Source: Acidobacteriota bacterium
GTDB taxonomy: Bacteria > Acidobacteriota > Blastocatellia > Pyrinomonadales > Pyrinomonadaceae
DNA: 60,688 bases
Reading direction: 5' to 3'
NCBI GenBank assembly: GCA_003222975.1
Contig: QHXN01000018.1
Span: 1 to 60,688 of the forward strand
Of this stretch, positions 54,487-60,688 are shown piece after piece (within the stretch, counting starts at the first letter, position 1; each line of letters begins with the position of its first letter). The position numbers were made by a program, and so were the translations under genes. Under the pieces are notes generated by a model, which had not been told where the DNA came from, did not search any database, and was given only the letters and a program-made list of their open reading frames with translations.

Positions 54487-55449
54487 TCACTGTGGGCGCA
54501 CAGGGTTCGTCACGTCGAGGACGACGCGCCACGCGCCGCCCTGACGCTTCCAAATTCTCATGTAGTTCCCCTGCTCGGCGGGCTTCTCGTCCGAAAGCTC
54601 CGACTTCAACTCGTATGTGCCGTAGGCGTAGCCAAGGTCGCCTGAGCGGGACACCTCGGCCTTCGTCGGCTTCCACGTGATGACCTCCGCCTTGCCTTCG
54701 AGCGCCTTGCGCGCCGCCTCGCGGCCCACGAAGGGAAAGTAGTTCTGACGGTAGAGCCTGAAAGACTCGTCCGCGCGGGAGAGGAGCGCGCGGTACGAAC
54801 GATTCGACGCGGAATCGTTCGACAGTTCACGTTCAGCTTCGAGCAGCGAAGAACGCACGGGATTGAGGTCAGCAAAAACAGCGGGTTTGCCGCGACGATC
54901 TTCGTTCTTCTGAACCGATGGCGGGTATCGCAGGCCAGACTCAATTGTCGTGGGAGCCGCGTGGCGGATGCCGAAGTCGAGGACGAATTTCCAGGAGCCG
55001 TCGGGCTGCCAGCGCCAGAGCGTGACGTAGTGGCCGCCCGCCGCGGCCTGTTTGTCGTCCGGCTTCTCGCGGAACTCGTAGGGGCCGGTCGTCCAGCCGA
55101 GGTCGCCCGCGCGCGAAACGTCTGCGTAGGTCGGATACCATGTGAGCAGACCCGCCGGCGCTGGGTTCGTCTGCGTCCACGCTTCGATGGCGTTGACGGG
55201 CGCGCGTCGGAAGACGATGCCGTCGGGCGCGGCGAAGTGCAGGAACGCGTCCTTCATCCCGTGCTCAATCGAATAGACGGCGAACGCGTGCTCGGCTTCG
55301 ACCACGGGGGCGAGCGCCCTCGGAAAATCCTTGTCGCCCAGGGGCAGCGGGGGAAGTTGCGCCGACGCGCTCGCGGCGAGCAGGGCCGCGCAAACAAATG
55401 TGGTCAGCGTCGTGGCGCTGTGTCGCGCGCTCTCTTCCCTCAACCTCAT
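54487..55449 (-). CDS. Exported protein with two SnoaL/DUF4440-like domains
   Basis: 320 residues from ATG 55449, which has GGGGAAG upstream. A signal peptide (TLTTFVCAALLAASASAQ) is followed by two similar domains of about 120 residues. Each contains DLGWTTGPYEF or DLGYAYGTYEL and a closing WRWQPDGSWKFVLDFG or WKRQGGAWRVVLDV. This is a tandem duplication of an NTF2-like fold that typically binds small ligands. Its exact function is unknown. It begins 19 bp after the tRNA on the opposite strand. Confidence 0.75.
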   Translation of the reverse strand: MRLREESARHSATTLTTFVCAALLAASASAQLPPLPLGDKDFPRALAPVVEAEHAFAVYSIEHGMKDAFLHFAAPDGIVFRRAPVNAIEAWTQTNPAPAGLLTWYPTYADVSRAGDLGWTTGPYEFREKPDDKQAAAGGHYVTLWRWQPDGSWKFVLDFGIRHAAPTTIESGLRYPPSVQKNEDRRGKPAVFADLNPVRSSLLEAERELSNDSASNRSYRALLSRADESFRLYRQNYFPFVGREAARKALEGKAEVITWKPTKAEVSRSGDLGYAYGTYELKSELSDEKPAEQGNYMRIWKRQGGAWRVVLDVTNPVRPQ

Positions 55450-55606
55450 TTTCTTCCCCTCGCGGCGACCTCGCGGCGCGCCCCACTTCTCCGCCTGCGC
55501 TTTAAAAACGCGGTGGGCGTAATCGTCCGGCCCTTCGGGTTTGACGACTTCGATCCGCACGCTCTCAACTCCTCTCGGACAACGGGGCACGTTCCAGCAG
55601 CGGGTC

Positions 55607-55670
55607 AGTTTAGAGTATAGCCTTCAGGTTGCGTACTGCGGGACGCAAGCTAAAGCTTGAACTCTAAACT
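55607..55670. repeat. Long dyad D4 (AGTTTAGAGT type)
   Basis: Arms of 28 bp (55607-55634 and 55643-55670) pair imperfectly around an 8-nt tip. The arm ends AGTTTAGAGT/ACTCTAAACT are perfect. It lies in the 356-bp divergent gap between the exported SnoaL-like gene and the 89-residue gene. The rest of the gap shows nothing further. Confidence 0.75.
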
Positions 55671-55805
55671 CTCTCCTTAAACTGAGCCACTAACCATGTT
55701 CCCCTTGTCTTGACCTGAACCTGCCCCGCCCCTACAATCGTCCTCAAGTTCCCCGCCGAAAGCCCCCGCCGGGTAAGTCTCATTTACATAACTGAGGGGT
55801 GAATC

Positions 55806-56075
55806 ATGTCCGCACAAAGAAGTAATGACAGCACGGGTGACACGGGGACTCGCGACATCACATACGACCTCGTGAGCGTCATCTACCACTCGCTGCAAGG
55901 GGCGGAGACGACCGCCATGTTCGTCGCCGACGCCGAGCAGGAGGGCAACCAGGACTGCGCGCAGTTCTTCCGCGAGGCGAAGCAGGAGTACGAGCGCCGC
56001 GCCGACCGCGCCAAGCAACTACTCACAACGCACCTCGGCAAGACGCAGGGCCGCGGCGCTGCCGGCGGCCAGTAA
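55806..56075 (+). CDS. Small conserved-looking protein, possibly ferritin-like helical fold
   Basis: 89 residues from ATG 55806, preceded by GAGGGGTG. Amphipathic helices: YDLVSVIYHSLQGAETTAMFV and DCAQFFREAKQEYERRADRAK, with an E in each helix at positions where ferritin-like proteins hold metal ligands. The pattern is reminiscent of small bacterial helical proteins of unknown function. No signal peptide. Single-gene unit. Confidence 0.68.
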   Translation: MSAQRSNDSTGDTGTRDITYDLVSVIYHSLQGAETTAMFVADAEQEGNQDCAQFFREAKQEYERRADRAKQLLTTHLGKTQGRGAAGGQ

Positions 56076-56100
56076 TAGCGCGCCGTCTGAGAGCGAGAGT

Positions 56101-56177
56101 GGTTAACCACGGCAGACACAGAGACACGGCTGACAGGATTGATGAAAGCTGTGTCTTTGTGTCTGCGGTGGTTAACC
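56101..56177. repeat. Long dyad D5 (GGTTAACCAC...CACAGAGA type)
   Basis: Arms 56101-56131 and 56148-56177 pair with a few mismatches around a 16-nt loop. They contain GGTTAACCACGGCAGACACA and its complement. The CACAGAGA core links it to D1 (23980). It occupies a convergent gap, where it might also help stop transcription. Confidence 0.8.
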
Positions 56178-56198
56178 TTTTTCAGACAAAAATTCGCT

Positions 56199-57701
56199 CT
56201 AGTATTTCGGCACGCCGGGGTCAACGTCGTTCGACCAGGCGGTGATGCCGCCCTTGAGGTTGACGAGGCGACCTTTGAAGCCGGAGCGCGTCAGCGCCTC
56301 GATGGCGCGGGCGCTGCGGACGCCGCCCTTGCAGTGCACGACCGTCTCGCGCTCCTGTTCAATCTCGTCCTGCCGGTTGACGACCTGTCCGAGCGGGATC
56401 AGTTTCGAGCCGGGGATGCGCGCGATCTCGTACTCGTTCGGCTCGCGCACATCTATGATCTGCAAGTCGTCGCCGCGGTCGAGGCGCTGTTTCAACTCCG
56501 AGGCGGTGATCTCTTCCATCTGTCTGGTCTCCTCCGTCTTGTCCGCCGCCGCTCCTTGAGCCGGCGCGGGCCTGAGTCCGCAGAACTCTTCGTAGTCAAT
56601 CAACCCCTTGATGGTCGGGTTCTCGCCGCACACGGGGCACGCCGGGTCTTTCCTGAGCTTCAACTCGCGGAAGCGTAGCTTCCACGCGTCGAACAGAAGC
56701 AGGCGGTTGATGAGCGGCTCGCCCCCGCCGAGGATGAGCTTGATGGCCTCGTTCGCCTGAATCGCGCCGACGATGCCGGGCAGAACGCCGAGGACTCCGC
56801 CCTCCGCGCAACTCGGCACGAGTCCGACGGGCGGCGGCTCAGGATACAGACAGCGGTAGCACGCACCTTTCGCCGCCCAGAAGACGCTCGCCTGCCCCTC
56901 GAAGCGGAAGATCGAGCCATAGACGTTCGGCTTGCCCGCGAGCACGCAGGCGTCGTTGACGAGGTAGCGCGTCGGGAAGTTGTCCGTGCCGTCCACGACC
57001 ATGTCGTAGTCGCGAAACAACTCCAGCGCGTTCTCGCTCGTCAGGCGCGTCTCGTAAGCTTCGATCTTCACGTTCGGGTTGATGTCGTTCAACCGGTCGC
57101 GCGCCGACTCGATCTTCGGTCGGCCCACGTCCTTCGTGCCGTGGACGATCTGCCGCTGCAAGTTCGACGCGTCCACCACGTCGAAGTCCACGACGCCGAG
57201 CGTGCCGACGCCCGCCGCCGCCAGGTACATCCCCGTCGGCGCTCCCAACCCCCCCGTCCCGATCATCAGCACGCGCGCGGCCTTCAGACGCCGCTGCCCC
57301 TCCATGCCGACCTCCGGCATGATGAGGTGTCGGCTGTAGCGCGCGATCTCTTCGTTCGAGAGTGTCGGGAGCGAGGCGGCTTCCGTCTTCACCGCCGAAC
57401 CCCCTTGCACTTTCTCTTCGGTCGCCGCGCCGCCGGCAATCGCCGGTACGATTGAGATCGTGTCGCCCTCCTTGACCGGCGTCTCAAGCCTCTGCGTCGC
57501 GCGTATGTCCTCGTCGTTGACGTAAATGTTGACGAAGTTGCGGAGTTTGTCCTGCTCGCCGTACAAGTGCCTGCGAAGCTCCGTGTGCTCGCCCGTCACC
57601 TTGTCGAGCGCCTCGCCCACCGTCCGAGCCTCAACCGCGATCTCCGCGCGCTCGCCCGTGAACTGCCTCAGCGCGGTCGGGATGAAAACTGTCACTGCCA
57701 T
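56199..57701 (-). CDS. ThiS/MoaD-like carrier fused to MoeB/ThiF-type E1 and rhodanese
   Basis: 500 residues from ATG 57701 with AGGAG upstream. Residues 1-89 are a beta-grasp carrier ending in IVPAIAGG, the di-glycine end normally at the protein terminus. After a 25-residue linker comes the adenylating E1 domain (MIGTGGLGAPTGMYL, DFDVVDASNLQRQ, CxxC pairs CYRC and CPVC). A rhodanese domain follows (ETVVHCKGGVRSARA). It would adenylate and thiocarboxylate a carrier for cysteine, molybdopterin or thiamine synthesis. The JAMM peptidase and CysM genes upstream favour cysteine synthesis. Confidence 0.9.
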   Translation of the reverse strand: MAVTVFIPTALRQFTGERAEIAVEARTVGEALDKVTGEHTELRRHLYGEQDKLRNFVNIYVNDEDIRATQRLETPVKEGDTISIVPAIAGGAATEEKVQGGSAVKTEAASLPTLSNEEIARYSRHLIMPEVGMEGQRRLKAARVLMIGTGGLGAPTGMYLAAAGVGTLGVVDFDVVDASNLQRQIVHGTKDVGRPKIESARDRLNDINPNVKIEAYETRLTSENALELFRDYDMVVDGTDNFPTRYLVNDACVLAGKPNVYGSIFRFEGQASVFWAAKGACYRCLYPEPPPVGLVPSCAEGGVLGVLPGIVGAIQANEAIKLILGGGEPLINRLLLFDAWKLRFRELKLRKDPACPVCGENPTIKGLIDYEEFCGLRPAPAQGAAADKTEETRQMEEITASELKQRLDRGDDLQIIDVREPNEYEIARIPGSKLIPLGQVVNRQDEIEQERETVVHCKGGVRSARAIEALTRSGFKGRLVNLKGGITAWSNDVDPGVPKY

Positions 57702-57714
57702 GTCTGCTTACTCC

Positions 57715-58206
57715 TCATTTTTGATTGCCGTCACTTGTCCGTTCCTGCTCTCCGAACTCTGACCCATCAACCACAACTTGTATGACCTCTTCCTCTCTGA
57801 AGCGCGAGCGGTCGGCCTCAAGCTCCCAAGAGCGGATGTCAGCCGCCTTCCCCCCCGGCACGGAGACGACGACGTAAGACATCGTCGGCCACGGCGCAAG
57901 GTGTTCGAGGTCGAACTGCGAGGGCACAGCCGGATGATCCGGGTGCGAGTGGTAGTTGCCGACGACGCCCAGGCCGCGCTTCGCGTAGAGACGCTCGGCG
58001 CGCGCGTAGTCCAGCGGCTCGATTGACATTCGGTGATGCCGCTCGCCCTCCTCGAAGGTGTTCTCCACGGGGTACGTCTCGAAGACCAGACGTGTGCGCC
58101 CGCCGTCCTCGATGCGACCGACGAGCAGGCCGCAGCACTCGTGCGGGTAAGTGCCTTCGGCGTGCCGCCTGATCTCGGCGATGAGCCGGTCGCACAGTTT
58201 TATCAC
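57715..58206 (-). CDS. mec: JAMM/Mov34-family metallopeptidase (Mec+-like)
   Basis: 163 residues from GTG 58206, overlapping the cysM stop by 4 nt (GTGA). Zinc-binding JAMM motif HSHPDHPAVPSQFD (HxH...SxxD) and an upstream catalytic Glu candidate in PHECCGLLVGR. Mec+ in mycobacteria removes cysteine from the carrier CysO. Here it may also trim the C-terminal extension from the fused carrier. The operon context supports this; direct evidence is absent. Confidence 0.88.
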   Translation of the reverse strand: MIKLCDRLIAEIRRHAEGTYPHECCGLLVGRIEDGGRTRLVFETYPVENTFEEGERHHRMSIEPLDYARAERLYAKRGLGVVGNYHSHPDHPAVPSQFDLEHLAPWPTMSYVVVSVPGGKAADIRSWELEADRSRFREEEVIQVVVDGSEFGEQERTSDGNQK

Positions 58207-59114
58207 GCCCCGTCGTCTCCCCAGAAATCTTCGCTCAGGTAGCGCCCGCCGCCGTCGCAGAGGACGGTGACGACGACCGAGCCGGGCGGCAACTCGCGCG
58301 CGTAACGCAGCGCCGCGAGGACGTTCGCGCCGGAGCTGACGCCGACGAACAACCCTTCCTCGCGCGCCAGGCGACGCGACATCGCCTGCGCGTCTTCGGT
58401 CGAGACGGCGATGCGTTCGTCGGCGAGCGCGGGGTCAAAGATGCCCGGCACGATTGAAGTCTCGACGTGGCGCATGCCTTCGAGTCCGTGGAGCGGCGAG
58501 TCGGGCTGCATGAGCACGGCGCGCAAATTCGGATTGAGTTCGCGCAGCCGCCGCACAATCCCCGTGAACGTGCCCGAAGTTCCTATCCCTGCGAGGAAGT
58601 GCGTCACGCGCCCCCCGGTCTGCTCCCAGATTTCGGGCGCGGTTCCGTCGTAGTGCGCGCGCCAGTTCGAGGGGTTGTCGTACTGGTTCGGGTAGAAAAA
58701 TTTTTCCGGCTCCTCGGCGGCGAGTCGCTGCGCGAGTTTCTGGGGAGCGTCGAAGCCCTCGCGCGGGTCTGTCTCGACGAGTTCCGCGCCGTAGATTCTG
58801 AGTATGCGCTTGCGCTCTACGTTGGCGTTTCCGGGCAGGCAGAGGCGGACGCGGTAGCCGCGCGCCGCGCCGATCATCGCGTAGGCTATTCCGGTGTTGC
58901 CGCTCGTCGCGTCGAGGATGATTTTGTCGTCGGTGAGCGCGCCGCTGCGCTCGCCGTCAAGAATCATCGAGAGCGCGGGGCGGTCTTTGACCGAGCCGCC
59001 GGGGTTCAGGTGCTCGGCCTTCGCGTAAAGCTCGACGCCGCGCGGAAGCTCCGACGCGAGTCGCGGCAGACTGAGCAGCGGCGTGCCGCCGATGTTCTCA
59101 AGCAGTCCGGACAA
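58203..59114 (-). CDS. cysM: Cysteine synthase family (CysM-like)
   Basis: 303 residues, fold type II PLP enzyme. N-terminal IGGTPLLSL, PLP lysine in GGSVKDRPALS, phosphate-cup TSGNTGIAYAM, and SSGANVLAA near the end. In M. tuberculosis, CysM uses O-phosphoserine with CysO-thiocarboxylate; the linked JAMM and carrier genes suggest the same here. O-acetylserine use cannot be excluded from sequence alone. Confidence 0.9.
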   Translation of the reverse strand: MSGLLENIGGTPLLSLPRLASELPRGVELYAKAEHLNPGGSVKDRPALSMILDGERSGALTDDKIILDATSGNTGIAYAMIGAARGYRVRLCLPGNANVERKRILRIYGAELVETDPREGFDAPQKLAQRLAAEEPEKFFYPNQYDNPSNWRAHYDGTAPEIWEQTGGRVTHFLAGIGTSGTFTGIVRRLRELNPNLRAVLMQPDSPLHGLEGMRHVETSIVPGIFDPALADERIAVSTEDAQAMSRRLAREEGLFVGVSSGANVLAALRYARELPPGSVVVTVLCDGGGRYLSEDFWGDDGA

Positions 59115-59138
59115 ACGCTCTTTCAGTTTCTCGGCCCC

Positions 59139-59807
59139 TTACAGGTCTCTCTTCGAGATGTACCAGTCCGTGACTTCGTTCTTCGACTGGAACTCCGGCT
59201 CCATGCGCTTGGATGCGTCGTCAATGGTCTGCGGCGGCGGGACGACGACCTTGTCGCCCTTCTGCCAGTTGGCGGGCGTGGCGCATGCGTTGTCGTCGGC
59301 GGTCTGCAAGGCGTCGAGCACGCGCAAGACCTCGTCGATGTTGCGCCCCAAACTCATCGGGTAGTAGATGAGCGCGCGCACCTTCTGGTTCGGGTCAATG
59401 ATGAAGACGGCGCGCACGGTCGCCGTCTCGGAAGCGCCGGGATGTATTAGCCCGTACTTCTGTGCGACCTTCGTGTCGAGGTCTGCGACGACGGGGAAAT
59501 CAATCTTGACGCCGAAGTGCCCCTCGATGTTTCTTATCCATGCTATGTGCGCGGGGACGGAATCAACCGAGAGACCGATGAGCTGCGCGCCTCGCTCTCG
59601 GAACTCGTCTGCGCGGCGCGCGAACTCGACGAACTCGGTCGTGCAGACGGGCGTAAAGTCCGCCGGGTGCGAGAAGAGTACGACCCACTTGCCCTTGAAG
59701 TCCGAGAGCTTCAACTGCCCTTGCGTTGACTTGGCCTCGAAGTCGGGCGCGGGGTCGTTGATACGAGGCAAACTGTTGGAGGTTTCCTGCGTCGCTGCTG
59801 TGCTCAT
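59139..59807 (-). CDS. 1-Cys peroxiredoxin (Prx6 type)
   Basis: 222 residues. Peroxidatic Cys55 in the signature PADFTPVCTTEF, followed by long Prx6-type C-terminal extension (about 160-222) with SLGRNIDEVLRVLDALQ. The distal resolving cysteine of 2-Cys enzymes is not evident. It reduces hydrogen and organic peroxides in the cytosol. It precedes cysM by 24 bp and may share its transcript, linking thiol metabolism to peroxide defence. Confidence 0.9.
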   Translation of the reverse strand: MSTAATQETSNSLPRINDPAPDFEAKSTQGQLKLSDFKGKWVVLFSHPADFTPVCTTEFVEFARRADEFRERGAQLIGLSVDSVPAHIAWIRNIEGHFGVKIDFPVVADLDTKVAQKYGLIHPGASETATVRAVFIIDPNQKVRALIYYPMSLGRNIDEVLRVLDALQTADDNACATPANWQKGDKVVVPPPQTIDDASKRMEPEFQSKNEVTDWYISKRDL

Positions 59808-60252
59808 AACTCGACTCCTCTTTCGGGTAGAAGTTTACCTGATGACAGTTTCGTTCGTTTCGACAGGTGGGGCGCTCCGGGCGTCCCTTCAAAAATTCCG
59901 GCTTGCGATTTTCGGCTTGCCGCAAGCTTACACAAATCCGGCAGCATTTCAACTGTCGGCGGACTGCTGGAAAGTGCCGCGGCAAGATGAAGCACGGCGC
60001 GCACTGACGCGCGCGCCCGAACTTATACGATATAGTGCACGCCTCGTTGCCTTTCGCCTATCAACCGAACAGGGCCGCAATTCTCTTCTGGCTTTCGTCG
60101 CGGAAATCAGCTAAATAAAGTATCGAAAACGGTATTCCGACCCGCAAACTTCGTGGCACGCACGTTGCTCTTAACACGGGCGACTGTCAACTCGCCCAGC
60201 ACGTGCGTCCGAGGGTTTGCGAGGCGACACGTCAGTTGAGGAGGTTTGAGAG
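59808..60252. other. Divergent regulatory gap between peroxiredoxin and exported-protein genes
   Basis: About 445 bp without a credible gene. Features seen: an inverted GCTTGCG/CGCAAGC pair near 59905-59930, AT-rich tracts near 60027-60045 (TATACGATATAGT) and 60112-60140 that could hold plus-strand promoters, and a strong GAGGAGG just before 60253. No heptad element is present. Confidence 0.4.
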
Positions 60253-60688
60253 ATGACAAGAAACAGCAGAAGGTTCACGCGGCGTGCGACGAGCTTCTTC
60301 GTTTTACTCGCACTGATTTTAGGCACGGTCGTACCGTCGTTCGCTGCCACGCAGCGCCGACGCACGCGGCACCGCAGAACTGTCGTACACAGGACGGTCA
60401 ACACAGAGCCTGCGGTTCGCTACTTCACCGTCCCCGCAAACCAGGTCATACGCGTTCGCATGGACACGGAGTTGAACTCGCGCACAGCGCGCGTCGGCGA
60501 CCGCTTCTCGGCGAGCGTGACCGAGCCGGTCTACGGCGAGAGCGGCATCGAGGTCATACCCGTGGGCAGCAAGGTCTGGGGGCGCGTCACGGTAGTCAAC
60601 CGCGCGCAGCGCCGCACGCCCGGCAACATCTCCGTCAGCTTCTATCAGGTGGAGACGCCCAACCGCGCGCGCTACACGATCAACGGCT
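60253..60688 (+). CDS. Exported protein with LNS-type beta domain (C-terminus cut off)
   Basis: 145 codons visible from ATG 60253, preceded by GAGGAGG. A signal peptide (FFVLLALILGTVVPSFAA), then a short Arg/His-rich stretch (QRRRTRHRRTVVHR) and a beta domain (VIRVRMDTELNSRTARVGDRFSASVTEPV). That domain resembles the segment of the glycine-zipper protein at 9633 (VELQNRISTDISQTGDRFEAQVVEP), so both probably share a module. The function is unknown. The right edge of the window truncates it. Confidence 0.72.
   Translation, partial: MTRNSRRFTRRATSFFVLLALILGTVVPSFAATQRRRTRHRRTVVHRTVNTEPAVRYFTVPANQVIRVRMDTELNSRTARVGDRFSASVTEPVYGESGIEVIPVGSKVWGRVTVVNRAQRRTPGNISVSFYQVETPNRARYTING

Overview
This is a GC-rich window from a Gram-negative bacterial chromosome. 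An ADP-heptose and inner-core LPS heptosyltransferase set (waaF, gmhB, split hldA/hldC, waaC) implies an outer membrane. The gene mix (DUF3810, DUF3108, GH57 with a DUF3536-type tail beside glgB, NtrY/NtrX, many small exported proteins) and the repeat landscape fit Acidobacteriota, perhaps class Blastocatellia. That placement is inference: there is no rRNA gene in the window. No prophage, transposase, CRISPR array or plasmid gene is visible; this is core chromosome with unusual intergenic DNA.

Layout. 1-6.2 kb: a GT28 glycolipid glycosyltransferase (3' end cut off), a radical SAM enzyme and an NtrX/NtrY two-component pair. 6.3-10.7 kb: CPBP protease, citrate synthase, SAM hydrolase, exported glycine-zipper protein. 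10.9-15.5 kb: cysteine desulfurase, IscU-like scaffold, class A PBP. 15.7-23.9 kb: K+ channel, LPS heptose genes, membrane and exported accessory proteins. 24.2-31.1 kb: GH57, branching enzyme, GDPD phosphodiesterase, AraC regulator. 31.3-38.3 kb: VWA protein, inositol-phosphate synthase, stand-alone Clp-type AAA+, HEAT-repeat protein, membrane J-protein. 38.7-45.7 kb: pepA-smpB-gpsA-plsY and three uncharacterised genes. 45.7-54.0 kb: cinA, Ser/Thr kinase, TPR-like protein, beta-decarboxylating dehydrogenase, universal stress protein, M28 peptidase, ferredoxin, Fur. 54.1-60.7 kb: tRNA-Leu(UAA) interrupted by a group I intron, exported and small proteins, a sulfur-carrier operon (Prx, CysM, JAMM, ThiS-MoeB-rhodanese fusion) and the start of another exported protein.

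The most unusual content is intergenic. Fourteen hairpin elements are built from degenerate 7-bp tandem repeats. Each has its own heptamer, yet all share one plan: two inverted arms of 3 to 7 heptads around a short tip or loop. Twelve lie between codirectional genes. In most of these the upstream stop codon is in or touching one arm, and in ten of fourteen the other arm abuts the next start codon, which then lacks a Shine-Dalgarno sequence. Genes without an element usually have a good one. Five further long dyads of other sequence types lie elsewhere.

Other highlights: a complete IC3-like group I intron in the tRNA-Leu anticodon loop; a ThiS/MoaD-like carrier fused in front of MoeB and rhodanese, in an operon with a JAMM peptidase and CysM; and a branching enzyme with a histone-H1-like Lys/Ala tail.
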